64,000 nt of DNA. It comes from Microbacterium schleiferi. Lineage in GTDB: Bacteria; Actinomycetota; Actinomycetes; Actinomycetales; Microbacteriaceae. This document shows, piece by piece, positions 1 through 9,170 of this stretch. The notes beneath the pieces are model-generated. The model made no database searches. It saw only the letters and a list, made by a program, of their open reading frames with translations, and was not told the origin of the DNA. The stretch covers positions 3,038,001-3,102,000 of the forward strand of contig NZ_CP064760.1 in assembly GCF_015565955.1 (NCBI RefSeq). Direction: 5' to 3'. The translations under genes were made by a program, and so were the position numbers. Every line of letters starts with the position of its first letter. Within the stretch, counting starts at the first letter, position 1.

Positions 1-652
1 ATCTCCTCCGGTTCGGTCATCTTGTTGCGCATCTGCTCGGAAGCGAAGAGGGACTTCAGCTCATCGGAGAACTGGTTGATGATGGCGGTTCCGACCCGTC
101 CGGGGTGATCGCGACCGCACGGACGCCGTACTCAGCGAGCTCGTACGCGGCCGATCGGGTGAAGGAGATCACGGCGGCCTTCGCGGCGCTGTAGCTGAAG
201 GCGAGCTCGGCGGCCTGCTCCCCGTAGATCGACGAGGTGGAGATGATGACTCCGCCGGTGCCCTGCTTCTTGAACTGACGGCCTGCCGCGAGGATGCCGT
301 AGTAGACGCCGTCCTGGTCGACACGGATCATCGGGTGGTAGTCCACCGCGGGATCGTGATCCAGGAGGGGCTTGCCGCCGGCGATGCCGGCGTTGTTGAA
401 GATGACATCGAGCTTGCCGAACGCGTCGACCGTGCTCTGCACCGCCGCCTCGACCTCTTCGAAGACGGAGACGTTGACACCGACGGCGACAGCCGAGCCC
501 TCGGGCAGTGTGTCCACAACCTCCTGGGCGCGCTGAGCGTTGATGTCGGCGACGGCGACCTTGGCGCCCTCGGCGATGAACTTGTTGACCGTGGCCAGCC
601 CGATACCGCTGGCGCCGCCGGTGATGAGGGCGACCTTGCCTGCCAAACGCAT
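1..652 (-). CDS. SDR-family NAD(P)-dependent oxidoreductase, 3' end cut by window edge, one apparent frameshift
   Basis: Short-chain dehydrogenase expected to oxidise or reduce a sugar, polyol or hydroxyacid in the cytoplasm. The protein begins MRLAGKVALITGG and has the Rossmann motif TGGASGIG (about residues 10-17), the NNAG motif, and the catalytic S and YxxxK (SYSAAKAA) near residue 155. After the usual AITP segment the frame is lost near positions 100-101. Restoring one base there continues as RVGTAIINQFSDE, which is normal for this family, and runs off the left edge. It follows the sugar-binding lipoprotein gene on the same strand, so it is probably the distal gene of the transport and catabolic operon. 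The substrate is unknown. Confidence 0.85.
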
Positions 653-707
653 GGTGATGTCTTTCTGTTGTCGTGGTGTGCGGCCCAGCCGCGAGAAGAA
701 CGTGGTG

Positions 708-746
708 CCGGTGGGGGCGGGGCCGCAGCGTTCCCGCCCCCACCGG
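708..746 (-). terminator. Intercistronic GC-rich hairpin between binding protein and SDR genes
   Basis: A perfect 14-bp stem (708-721 pairs with 733-746) with an 11-nt loop lies just downstream of the binding-protein stop codon. No T-run follows. Such hairpins often protect the abundant binding-protein mRNA or partly terminate before the next gene; which applies here is inference. Confidence 0.6.
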
Positions 747-758
747 GGTTTCAGTGGA

Positions 759-1745
759 TCAGCCGAGCTTGTCCGACGGGGTGATGTCGGCGGCGTTGGC
801 CTTCGTGACGAGCGTCGTAGCGACCGCCTCGAAGTTCGAGCTCGGCATCGCGCCGCTGTCCAGGTAGGCGACGATGGCGTCAACGACCGATGCGTTGACC
901 ATCGGCCAGGGCTGCTCGACCGTCGCGAGCATCGTGCCAGCCTCGATCGCGGCGAGCGCCTCGCTGGTGGCGTCGCAACCGGTGACGACGGCGGACGCGC
1001 CGGCCTCGGACACGGCCTGCACGGCGCCGAGTGCGGCGTCATCCCAGCCGACCCACACGGCGTCCAGCCCGTTGGGGTTGGCGGTCAGGTAGTCGGCGAC
1101 CAGGGCGAGCGCCTCGGTGCGACCCGTGGCGGGCGAGACGACCTGCTGGATCTCGCCGCCGGCGAGAGTCGCGCCTGCGGCCTCGACGGCCTCAGCTGCC
1201 AGGCCGGAGCGCATCCGGATGCCGGCGTGAGGGTCGTGGCCGATCACCATGATCGTCTTGCCCTCGAGGCCGCCGATCGCGTCGGAGATTGCGCCCATCG
1301 TCTGGTCGACGATGCCCTGCTGGTCGGCCGTGATGTTCAGCGCGAATGCGTCGTTGGGCTCCGTACCGGAGTCGACGGCGAACATGGGGACACCGGCGTC
1401 CTTGGCGGCCGTGGAGATCGAGGCGATCGACGCGATGTCGGTGAATCCGTCGAAGACGACGTCGGTACCCTGACCGATGGCGCTCTCAACGGCGGGGTTC
1501 ATCTTCTGGAAGTCGAAGTCACCCTGGATCATGGTCAGGTCCCAGCCGAGTTCTTCAGCAGTGGCCTCGACATCCTTGACCCACCATGCACCGATCGGCG
1601 TCTGGTTTCCGGAGGTGAAGGCGACGACGCGGGGAGGGTCGTTGCTGTCGCCTCCGCCGTTGTCTCCGCCGCCGGACGAACAGCCGGCGAGAGCGAGCGC
1701 CGTAACCGCGGTTGCGGCGGCGAATGCCTTGATGGAAGTACGCAC
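759..1745 (-). CDS. Sugar ABC transporter substrate-binding lipoprotein (RbsB-like, type 1 periplasmic-binding fold)
   Basis: Extracellular lipid-anchored receptor that captures a sugar or polyol and delivers it to the permease encoded next door. The signal peptide ends in the lipobox ALAGC, with the lipidated Cys at residue 22, followed by a Ser/Gly-rich linker. The rest is a ribose/galactose-type binding protein of about 300 residues. An in-frame ATG lies upstream at 1766, but a strong AAAGGAG at 1753-1759 falls inside that reading. The GTG at 1745 is therefore the better start (328 aa). It is the fifth gene of an operon that runs from the split transketolase through dehydrogenase, ATPase and permease. 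The ligand is not recognisable from sequence alone. Confidence 0.9.
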   Translation of the reverse strand: MRTSIKAFAAATAVTALALAGCSSGGGDNGGGDSNDPPRVVAFTSGNQTPIGAWWVKDVEATAEELGWDLTMIQGDFDFQKMNPAVESAIGQGTDVVFDGFTDIASIASISTAAKDAGVPMFAVDSGTEPNDAFALNITADQQGIVDQTMGAISDAIGGLEGKTIMVIGHDPHAGIRMRSGLAAEAVEAAGATLAGGEIQQVVSPATGRTEALALVADYLTANPNGLDAVWVGWDDAALGAVQAVSEAGASAVVTGCDATSEALAAIEAGTMLATVEQPWPMVNASVVDAIVAYLDSGAMPSSNFEAVATTLVTKANAADITPSDKLG

Positions 1746-1822
1746 GTGTTTACTCCTTTGTGTCATTGCGTTTTCTCTTGTGCTTCCCCCGAAGGGGACC
1801 CGAGTCGGGACTCGGAGTCTGA

Positions 1823-1843
1823 GGGCGCGTAGGTCACGCGCCC
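1823..1843 (-). other. Small intercistronic hairpin between permease and binding-protein genes
   Basis: An 8-bp perfect stem (GGGCGCGT with ACGCGCCC) and 5-nt loop lies in the 96-117 bp gap between the permease stop and the binding-protein start. It may tune relative expression of the two genes; no function can be shown from sequence. Confidence 0.4.
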
Positions 1844-1862
1844 GGGATCTCGAAGCGGTGCG

Positions 1863-2857
1863 TCACCGCTCGCGATGCTTGATGGACGACAGGGTCACCG
1901 CGGCGATGATGATGATGCCGGTCACGACCTGCTGGACGTATCCGTTGACGCCGAGGATGTTCAGGCCGTTGCTCATGACGCCGATGATGACGACGCCGAT
2001 GATCGTGCCGCCGAGGTTTGCCGCACCCGAACGGATGACGGTCATGCCGAGGAACACCGCCGCCACCGAGAACATCATGTTGTCCTCGCCCTGGACGGCA
2101 CTCGCGCTGCCCAGTCGGGCAGCCAACAGGATGCCGCCGATCGCCGAGACGAAGCCCGCGATGACGAAGGCCAGCATGCGCGAGCGCTGCACGTTGATAC
2201 CCGACAACCGCGAGACTTCCACGATGCCGCCGATCGCGTGCCACTCGCGTCCCAGCTTCGTGTAGCGAAGCACGAGCCACAGGATCAGGCAGATCACGAC
2301 GGCGAAATACACCGGGAGAGGGATCTCGAACAGCCTGCCCTGACCAAGCGCGTTGAAGTCGGGCGAGAAGTTGAACAGCGTCGTGCCTTGCGTGACGATG
2401 AATGCCAGGCCGACCACCGACGTCATCACCGCCAGCGTCACGATGAACGGTTGCAGATTGAGGTAGGCCACGAAGAGACCGTTGACCAGCCCGATGAGGG
2501 CGCCGATGATGAGCCCCAGCGCGATGGCGGCGGGGATAGGCATCCCGCCGAGCATGCAGGCAGCAGCCGTCGCGCCCGCGAGGGCTGAGGTCGCGCCAAC
2601 CGAGAGGTCAAAGTCACCGACGACCATCACGACGGTCTGGGCGCCGGCGATGATCGCGAGGATCGAGACCTGGTAGAGGATGTTCCTCACGTTCACGAAC
2701 GACAAGAAGACGTCGGGACGCATGAGGAAGAAGAAGAGGACGAGCACGATCAGGGCGGCGATGGTGCCCCCTGAAGGAGTCTGTTCCCGAGGTTTGACGC
2801 GTGTCCGACCATCACCGAGGTCGTGGTCGGAGCCTTCTGTTCGCCGTTGGATGTCAT
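1863..2857 (-). CDS. Sugar ABC transporter permease (RbsC-like, BPD_transp_2), one apparent frameshift near the N-terminus
   Basis: Membrane component of the sugar uptake system, with about 8-10 hydrophobic segments and the RbsC-type core beginning NVRNILYQVS. The uninterrupted frame opens only at an internal ATG (2747), too late for the family. An ATG at 2857 overlaps the ATPase stop codon as ATGA, the usual coupling in such operons, and reads MTSNGEQKAPTTTS before losing frame. Adding one base to the C5 run at 2767-2771 joins the two parts into a normal 331-aa permease. The single missing base is probably a sequencing error. Its partners are the ATPase upstream and the binding protein downstream. 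Confidence 0.88.
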
Positions 2858-4392
2858 TTCTCTGTCTTCCCGTAGCAGTAGGAGAGGAGCAGTTCTTCGT
2901 CGGCCTTGTCGGCCGCGACTTCTCCCGAAATCTCGCCTTCGTGCATGATGATGATCCGATCGCTCATTCCGATCAGCTCCGGCAGTTCGGAGCTGATCGC
3001 GATGATCGCCGTTCCCTCCGCGGCCAGCTGCCGGATCAGACGGTAGATCTCCGCCTTTGTGCCGACGTCGATGCCGCGTGTGGGCTCGTCCATGAGGAGC
3101 ACCTTCGGCTTGCGAGCCAGCATCTTGGCGAGGACGACCTTCTGCTGGTTGCCGCCGGAGAGCTCACCGACGTATTGCCGCGGACCCCGCGTCTTGATCT
3201 TCAGATCCGCGATACCGCGCTTGGTGATCGTGGAGATCTTCGCGCCCGACACGACACCGCCCGAGCTGACGGTCGGGAGGTTGGCTGCGGCGATGTTGTC
3301 TTGAATCGAGGCGCCGAGAATAACGCCCTGACTGCGGCGTTCCTCCGGAACAAGGGCGATGCCTTCGGCCAGCGCCCGGCCGACGCCAGGCGATGCGGGA
3401 AGGGTGACCTCGCCGACGGTGATCTCACCGTTTACATGCTTCTGGGCTCCGGCGAGAATGCGCAGCAACTCGCTGCGCCCCGAACCGGCGAGACCGCCGA
3501 TGCCCAGGACCTCACCCTTGCGGGCTACGAGGGACACGTTCTTCACGCGGCGCCCATTGACCCCAGACACGGTCAGAGCGACCTCATCCGTTGCCGTACC
3601 GCGGGCCGGGTAGAGCTCATTGGCGTTGCGGCCGACCATGAGAGAGATGACCTCGTCGATGTGGGTGTCAGCCACGGCCTTGGTGACGATGGTCGTCCCG
3701 TTCCGCATGATCGTGAGGCGATCGCACAGCTCGAAGACCTCCTCGAGGCGGTGTGAGACATAGACGATCGCGACGCCGCGCGCTCGCAGTGCACGCAGCA
3801 CCGTGAACAGCTCGACGATCTCCGTGTCGGTCAGGGATGCGGTGGGCTCATCCAGAATGAGCACCTTGGCATCCAAGGCGAGGGCCCGCGCAAAGGCGAC
3901 CATCGTCTGCTGGACCGGGGAGAGGTCGGCGGCGAGGGCGTCGACCGAGATGTTCCGCTGGTTCATCCCGTCCAGCTGCGCTCGCGCCTGCTGCTTCAGA
4001 GTCCGCCACTGCACGATGCCTGCACGGCTCGGGCTCTTTTCGCCGAGCAGAATGTTCTCGGCGACGCTGAGAGTCGGAATGATCGAGAGCTCTTGGTAGA
4101 GCGCGACCACACCCTGGTGATTGGCTTCGCGGACGTTCTCGAACCGAACCGGCGATCCAGAACGGTAGATCGTCCCGGAGTCGGGCTGATAGACCCCGGT
4201 CAGGATCTTGATGAGCGTGGACTTGCCCGCGCCGTTCTCGCCGAGGAGCGCGTGGATCTCCCCCGGACGAACCGAGAACCGCGCGTTCTCCAGCGCGTGG
4301 ACGCCATCGAACCGCTTCACGATCTCGGTTGCCGAGAGCGCTGCGGTGACCTCTTCCTTCGCCTGCTCCTGCGAACCCGTCACGTCGGTCAT
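2854..4392 (-). CDS. Sugar ABC transporter ATP-binding protein (RbsA/MglA-like, two ABC domains)
   Basis: Cytoplasmic energy-coupling subunit of 512 residues with two tandem nucleotide-binding domains, as is typical for ribose/galactose importers. The first domain has Walker A GENGAGKST near residue 54, a degenerate signature (LSPVQQ) and Walker B ILDEPTAS. The second domain has the degenerate Walker A IGGLAGSGRSEL, the signature LSGGNQQK and Walker B LLMDEPTRG. The ATG at 4392 has GAGGAG upstream and overlaps the dehydrogenase stop codon by ATGA. The stop codon likewise overlaps the permease start, so translation of the three genes is probably coupled. Confidence 0.95.
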   Translation of the reverse strand: MTDVTGSQEQAKEEVTAALSATEIVKRFDGVHALENARFSVRPGEIHALLGENGAGKSTLIKILTGVYQPDSGTIYRSGSPVRFENVREANHQGVVALYQELSIIPTLSVAENILLGEKSPSRAGIVQWRTLKQQARAQLDGMNQRNISVDALAADLSPVQQTMVAFARALALDAKVLILDEPTASLTDTEIVELFTVLRALRARGVAIVYVSHRLEEVFELCDRLTIMRNGTTIVTKAVADTHIDEVISLMVGRNANELYPARGTATDEVALTVSGVNGRRVKNVSLVARKGEVLGIGGLAGSGRSELLRILAGAQKHVNGEITVGEVTLPASPGVGRALAEGIALVPEERRSQGVILGASIQDNIAAANLPTVSSGGVVSGAKISTITKRGIADLKIKTRGPRQYVGELSGGNQQKVVLAKMLARKPKVLLMDEPTRGIDVGTKAEIYRLIRQLAAEGTAIIAISSELPELIGMSDRIIIMHEGEISGEVAADKADEELLLSYCYGKTEK

Positions 4393-5450
4393 TGGGACTC
4401 CTCGAAGCGGTTGCAGCGGATGACGACCTTCGGATGCGCACCGCTGACATGAACCGCGAAAGCCTCGGACGCGTCATCCAGATCGAAGACCGCTGCCGTC
4501 AGCTCGTCCACGTCCAGATGCGGCAGGATCTGCAGCGCCCTCGGGAAAGCGTAGGGCGAGACGAACACGCCGGTGAGCGTGAGCTCCTTCAGGTACAGGT
4601 AGTCCGACAGGTTCAGCGGCATCTCGAACTGCGCGGGGTACATCGCGCCGTAGACGACGGTCCCTCCCTTGGCGGCAATATCGAGGATGCCTTTCACGGC
4701 GCGCGTCGAGCCGGAGGCATCGATCACGACGTCGTAGCCTCGGCCATCGGTGATCTCATCCGTTCGGGCGAACTGATCCTCGCTGACCGGATCGATGACG
4801 AACTCAGCGCCGTGGCGCGTAGCCATCTCGCGACGCTCGGCGATCGGCTCGATCATCGTGAGCGAGGTCGCGCCGTACATCCGCATGACCTGCAGCGTGA
4901 GCTGACCGATGGGTCCGCCACCCACGATCGCAACCCGATCACCGACGCGAACACGAGTCTTGTCGGCGATGCGTACCGCGACCGAGGTCGGCTCGAGGAG
5001 GCATCCCTTCAGGAGCGAAACGTAGTCGGGGAGCTTGTAGAGCTGGGACTCGTGCCACGTGATGGTCTCGGCCATCCCGGGCCGGTTGTACTCCTGGATG
5101 TGCTCGCAGAACTGCTGCTTGCCCTCTTGGCAGGGGCGGCATGTTCCACAGAAGCGCAGGAAGTTGCCGGCTACCCGGTCACCGACCTGCAGCCCGTTGC
5201 GGTGCGCGCGGTCACCGAGGGCCTCGACGACGCCGGACAGCTCGTGGCCGAGGCCGATCGGGACATCAGTGCCGAAGTAGCCCTCCGCCAGGTGCGGGTC
5301 CGAGCCGCAGATAGCGGAGTAGGCGACCCGCACGCGGACGTCCTCGGGGCCGAGCGGCTGCTCGGGGAAGTCGACAACCTCGACGCGGCCGCGAGCTTTC
5401 TCGTCGGGGTCGCGCAGGCTCCCGATGCGGGTGACGGCTACGGTCTTCAT
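4389..5450 (-). CDS. Zinc-dependent medium-chain alcohol/sorbitol-type dehydrogenase
   Basis: 353-residue MDR-family dehydrogenase, probably oxidising a polyol or sugar alcohol to a ketose with NAD(P)+. Visible features are the catalytic zinc ligand region ICGSDPH with GHELSG (the GHE motif), a structural zinc cluster CGTCRPCQEGKQQFC (four Cys near residues 96-110) and the nucleotide-binding GGGPIG motif near residue 177. The start ATG has GGAGAG upstream. It lies between the split transketolase genes and the sugar ABC transporter, so its product may become the transketolase substrate after phosphorylation elsewhere. No kinase lies within the cluster. The exact substrate is unknown. Confidence 0.9.
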   Translation of the reverse strand: MKTVAVTRIGSLRDPDEKARGRVEVVDFPEQPLGPEDVRVRVAYSAICGSDPHLAEGYFGTDVPIGLGHELSGVVEALGDRAHRNGLQVGDRVAGNFLRFCGTCRPCQEGKQQFCEHIQEYNRPGMAETITWHESQLYKLPDYVSLLKGCLLEPTSVAVRIADKTRVRVGDRVAIVGGGPIGQLTLQVMRMYGATSLTMIEPIAERREMATRHGAEFVIDPVSEDQFARTDEITDGRGYDVVIDASGSTRAVKGILDIAAKGGTVVYGAMYPAQFEMPLNLSDYLYLKELTLTGVFVSPYAFPRALQILPHLDVDELTAAVFDLDDASEAFAVHVSGAHPKVVIRCNRFEESQ

Positions 5451-5498
5451 TCGTCTCTCCGGTGAGTAAATGACAGGGGGTGATGGGCTGCTTGCCTG

Positions 5499-6461
5499 CT
5501 ACCCGGCAGCGAGCGCGCGGCGCAGGGCCGACACCGTCGCCGAGAGGCCGTACCCGTGCTTGTCGCGCAGTTGCTCATCCTCACCGAAGCCGGCGTAGAC
5601 CTGCGGGATGCCCAGGCGCTCGAAGGCCGTCAGATGGATGCCGCGGTCGGCCACGACATCGGCAACACGCGAGGCGAGTCCGCCATAGGCGAGGTGATCT
5701 TCGAGCACGACGAAGCGGCCGCCGGTCTCCTCGGCGCACTGCGCGATCAGGTCAGCGTCGATCGGCTTAAGCGTGAACATGTCCACGACGCGCACGGAGG
5801 CGCCCTCGCGCTCGAGCTCGTCGGCCGCATCCAGCGCCTGGGCGACCGTTGTCCCGTGGGTGAACAGGGTGACATCCGTGCCTTGGCGCGCGACGATGCC
5901 CTTGCCGATCCGGATGTCGTGTTGACCGGGCTCGTAGAGCACCTTGTCTTTCTTGCCGACGGCCAGACGGATATAGAGAGGTCCCTGCATCGCCATGGAC
6001 TGGCGCAGGATCTCGCCGACCATGAGCGGGTCACCGATCGAGGTGACAGTCATGTTCGTCAGCGCGCACATGAGGGCGAGGTCCTCGACGGCGTAGTGGG
6101 TCGAGCCGCCGTTGCCGACAAGCCCGCCGTGGGTGCCGATGATCTTGACCGGGAGGTTCGGGTAGCAGACGTCGGTGCGGATCTGCTCGAGCGCGCGCAT
6201 ACTCAGGAACGGGAGCATCCCGGAGACGACGGGGATGTTTCCGTCGTAGGCAAGACCCGCGGCGATGCCGACGCTGGACTGCTCGGCGAGACCCACATCG
6301 AGGAAGCGCTCGGGGTACTTGTCGCGGAACTCGACGAGCGTCGCGCCGATGTCGGGGGTGACGACCCAGAGGTTCTCGTGGGTCTCACCGAGCTCGGCGA
6401 GGGTCGATCCGATGACCGATCGGGCTCCGAGGAACTCACCGAAGGTGAAGGTGACAGGCAT
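5499..6461 (-). CDS. Transketolase C-terminal subunit (pyrimidine-binding plus C-terminal domains)
   Basis: 320 residues covering the central pyrimidine-binding domain and the C-terminal domain of transketolase, so it can only work together with the N-terminal subunit encoded upstream. The family Glu that activates thiamine diphosphate lies in the GLAEQSSVGIAAGLA stretch near residue 80. An H-G-G-L-V-G-N segment follows. The start ATG overlaps the partner stop codon (TGATG) and has GAAGGAG upstream, consistent with equimolar coupled synthesis. Split transketolases in catabolic loci act on unusual sugar phosphates such as apulose-4-phosphate; the substrate here is not established. Confidence 0.93.
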   Translation of the reverse strand: MPVTFTFGEFLGARSVIGSTLAELGETHENLWVVTPDIGATLVEFRDKYPERFLDVGLAEQSSVGIAAGLAYDGNIPVVSGMLPFLSMRALEQIRTDVCYPNLPVKIIGTHGGLVGNGGSTHYAVEDLALMCALTNMTVTSIGDPLMVGEILRQSMAMQGPLYIRLAVGKKDKVLYEPGQHDIRIGKGIVARQGTDVTLFTHGTTVAQALDAADELEREGASVRVVDMFTLKPIDADLIAQCAEETGGRFVVLEDHLAYGGLASRVADVVADRGIHLTAFERLGIPQVYAGFGEDEQLRDKHGYGLSATVSALRRALAAG

Positions 6462-7336
6462 CAGACGTTCTCCTTCGTGCGGGTTGCTTCCAAAGCGGCG
6501 AGCGCGCGCTCCAGGTCTGCGGCACCGAGCGAGCCGGCGTGCCAGGCGAGGTTGTGCTCCATGAAGTCGACGCCCTTCCCCTTGACGGTCTCGGCGACGA
6601 TGACGGTCGGCTTGTCACTGTCGGTGGGAGGGAGGCTGTCGATCGCCTCGACGAGGGCCCGCATGTCGTGTCCGTCGACGTGGATGACGTTCCATCCGAA
6701 TGCCGCCCACTTGTCGGTGTAGGGCTCCAGCGTGACCCGCTCCTCATCGAAGCTCGTCATGAGCTGACGGTTGCGGTCGATGACGGCGACCAGGTTGCCG
6801 AGCTTGTTCGAGCTCGCGACGAGCGCCGACTCCCAGACCGAGCCTTCGCCCGTCTCGCCGTCACCCATCAACGTCACGACACGATGCGTGGCGCCGCGAC
6901 CACGCGCGCCCATCGCCATTCCGACGGCGAGCGGAAGACCGTGACCGAGGGACCCGGTGGATGCCTCGACGCCGGGAAGCTGCACCTTGCACGGGTGCAT
7001 GCCGTAGGCGCTGTCGAGCTGGCCGTACGTGTCCACGATGCCGTCGTAGGAGAAGAAGCCCTTGATCGCCATGGCGATGTACATGGCCACCGCTGCGTGC
7101 CCCTTGCTGAGGACGAACCGATCGCGGGTGGGGTTGGCGAGGTTGGTGGGGTCGACATTCAGTCCGTACTCGAACAGCGCGGTGAAGATGTCGGCGGACG
7201 ACAGATCACCGCCGATGTGCACCGCTCCCTCGTACGTGCCACACAGGTTCAGGAGCTTCTGCCGAAGCTCGAAAGCGAGATCCTCGAGTTCCTCGACGCT
7301 CCGACGCTCCTGCGCTACAGGGGACGTTCGACCCAT
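6461..7336 (-). CDS. Transketolase N-terminal subunit (thiamine-diphosphate pyrophosphate-binding domain)
   Basis: 291 residues corresponding to the first domain of transketolase. It has the ThDP/Mg2+ motif GDGETGEGSVWE..N (about residues 150-180) and a substrate-side GSLGHGLP motif. An ATG exists at 7351, but AGGAGG at 7343-7348 sits inside that reading, 6 nt before ATG 7336, which is therefore preferred. It is the first gene of the minus-strand operon and lies behind a well-spaced promoter at 7438-7466. With the C-terminal subunit it forms the functional enzyme that moves a two-carbon ketol unit. Confidence 0.93.
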   Translation of the reverse strand: MGRTSPVAQERRSVEELEDLAFELRQKLLNLCGTYEGAVHIGGDLSSADIFTALFEYGLNVDPTNLANPTRDRFVLSKGHAAVAMYIAMAIKGFFSYDGIVDTYGQLDSAYGMHPCKVQLPGVEASTGSLGHGLPLAVGMAMGARGRGATHRVVTLMGDGETGEGSVWESALVASSNKLGNLVAVIDRNRQLMTSFDEERVTLEPYTDKWAAFGWNVIHVDGHDMRALVEAIDSLPPTDSDKPTVIVAETVKGKGVDFMEHNLAWHAGSLGAADLERALAALEATRTKENV

Positions 7337-7437
7337 CACATGCCTCCTCATCGATGACAGGAGAGCGACGGACCGCGGGGGTCATCATCGACTCTCGTTC
7401 GGGTGTCGCCACCGGCTCAACCGGAGCGACGCGAGTG

Positions 7438-7466
7438 ACGCTAACACAAACTCATTTACAAGTAAA
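7438..7466 (-). promoter_or_regulatory. Promoter of the transketolase/sugar operon with a palindrome over the -35 box
   Basis: On the minus strand TTTACT (7461-7466) and TAGCGT (7438-7443) are separated by 17 bp, giving a sigma-70-like promoter about 95 nt upstream of the first gene. The inverted repeat TTTAC-AA-GTAAA (7455-7466) overlaps the -35 box and is a plausible operator. The rest of the 336-bp divergent region (7337-7672) holds the aldehyde dehydrogenase leader and no other gene that I can support. Confidence 0.55.
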
Positions 7467-7672
7467 CAGGAATGCACCTAAACTCGATTCAGCGCCACCA
7501 GGCACCAGACGCCGCGCTCTTCGGAGGGCTCGCTGAGGGTGCACACGTCGATTCGGGCCGGAAACGGGTCCCGACGATCGTGGGCGCAGGACAATGGACT
7601 CGCGCGCCGCCCGGCGCGGGGCGGGTGCTGCGGCATCCGAATCAGGGAAGACAACACACAGAGAGGTGCAGG

Positions 7673-9169
7673 ATGTCTGACACGTTGACGCAGGCTGGTG
7701 TACGGACCGGATTGTTTATCGGGGGGACCGAGCGGTTCACCGATGAGACGCTGAAGATCGCGGACCCGGGCAAGCCGGGTGTTGTGGTCGGTGAGGCTGC
7801 GGCTGCTTCGCAGCAGGATGTCGCGGACGCGGTGACCGCGGCGAAGGAGGCTTTCCCGGCGTGGGCGGCTCTGGGCGCGAAAGAGCGTGCCCGGTTGATG
7901 GCTGAGGCGATCGCGGGGATCGCGGATGACCGTGACGAGGACGCGGCGATCCTCTCGCAGGAAAACGGCAAGGTCCGGTTCGAAGCGTGGGTTGACGCTT
8001 TGGTGTTCGAGATCCGCTGGAACCTGGCGCTGATGCTCGCTGACGAGGTCGACACCGACCACACCCTCCCGGCGGTGCCCGGAGCGATCCCGGTGGACAC
8101 GACCGTGGCTTACCAGCCGTTGGGTGTGACCACGATCATCGTGCCCTTCAACTGGCCGATCGCGATCCTGGGCGCAGCCCTCCCCCACGCGCTGCTGGCG
8201 GGGAACACCGCGATCGTCAAGCCCCCGCTGACGGCGCCTCTTGCCACCGCGAAGCTCGTGCAGCGGGTGGCCGAGAAGCTCCCGCCCGGGGTGCTGAACA
8301 TCGTCACCGGCAAGGACGAGAACATGTCGGGGCTGATCCAGAACACCGACATCGCGAAGGTTTGCTTCACCGGTTCGGTAAACGGCGGGAAGCGGATGAT
8401 GGAGATGGCCTCCAAGACCCTGACCCGGGTCACCCTGGAGCTCGGCGGCAACGACGCGGCGATCGTCCTCGAAGACGCCGTCATCGACGACACCCACCTG
8501 GACCGCCTCTACGCGGCCATCTACGACACCACCGGGCAGATCTGCATGAACGCGAAGCGCGTCTACGTGCACCGCTCCCGGATGGACGAGGTCGTCGCCG
8601 GCCTGTCCGCACGTCTGGAGAAGGCTGTCATCGGGTACGGGCTGGACGAGGGCACCACCATGGGGCCGCTGCACTCCTCGGCGCAGAAGGCGTTCGTGGA
8701 AGAACTCATCCAGGAAGCCAAGGAGGCCGGCGCCGACGTCCGCGAATTCGGACAGCTCCCCGGCGGGGACCTGGCCGGCGGCAACTTCATGCGCCCCGCG
8801 ATCGTGGTCGACCCCGACCCGAACCTGCGTGTGGTCACCATGGAACAGTTCGGCCCCGTGATCCCCGTCCTCCCCTTCGACACCGAAGAGGAAGCCATCC
8901 GCATGGCCAACGACACCTGGGCGGGCCTGTGCGGGTCGGTGTGGACCGACAGCCCCGAGGCCGCCAAGCGCGTCGGCGGCGCACTCGAGTGCGGGTACGT
9001 CTGGGTCAACGACCACGGCGCCACCCGCCTCGACCTGCGCGCACCCTTCGGCGGCATGAAGCAGTCCGGCATCGGACGCGAGCAGGGTATCGAAGGCGTC
9101 CGCGCCTTCCAAGACACCCGCTCCATCGCTTTCATCGACCCGGAAGCACTCGCGGCGATGGCTCACTAA
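7673..9169 (+). CDS. Aldehyde dehydrogenase family protein
   Basis: 498-residue NAD(P)+-dependent aldehyde dehydrogenase, cytosolic. It carries the family core FNWPIAILGAALPHALLAGN, the catalytic Glu motif ELGGNDAAIVL and the nucleophile Cys in TTGQICMNAKR. The C-terminal PFGGMKQSGIGREQG motif is also present. The ATG at 7673 has GAGAGG upstream. It is transcribed away from the sugar operon and may oxidise the aldehyde made there, or may belong with the O-demethylation genes downstream. Its own TAA stop lies inside the 5-bp target duplication of the following insertion sequence, so the element separates the gene from its original downstream sequence without altering the protein. Confidence 0.93.
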   Translation: MSDTLTQAGVRTGLFIGGTERFTDETLKIADPGKPGVVVGEAAAASQQDVADAVTAAKEAFPAWAALGAKERARLMAEAIAGIADDRDEDAAILSQENGKVRFEAWVDALVFEIRWNLALMLADEVDTDHTLPAVPGAIPVDTTVAYQPLGVTTIIVPFNWPIAILGAALPHALLAGNTAIVKPPLTAPLATAKLVQRVAEKLPPGVLNIVTGKDENMSGLIQNTDIAKVCFTGSVNGGKRMMEMASKTLTRVTLELGGNDAAIVLEDAVIDDTHLDRLYAAIYDTTGQICMNAKRVYVHRSRMDEVVAGLSARLEKAVIGYGLDEGTTMGPLHSSAQKAFVEELIQEAKEAGADVREFGQLPGGDLAGGNFMRPAIVVDPDPNLRVVTMEQFGPVIPVLPFDTEEEAIRMANDTWAGLCGSVWTDSPEAAKRVGGALECGYVWVNDHGATRLDLRAPFGGMKQSGIGREQGIEGVRAFQDTRSIAFIDPEALAAMAH

Positions 9170-9170
9170 G
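9166..9170. repeat. Left copy of IS target-site duplication (CTAAG)
   Basis: CTAAG at 9166-9170 is repeated at 10835-10839 immediately outside the terminal inverted repeats. The middle three bases are the aldehyde dehydrogenase stop codon. Confidence 0.85.

Noticed and set aside
1743..1766. ATG at 1766 as start of the sugar-binding lipoprotein
   Set aside because: The strong AAAGGAG lies inside this extension and positions GTG 1745 correctly; the signal peptide is better proportioned from there.
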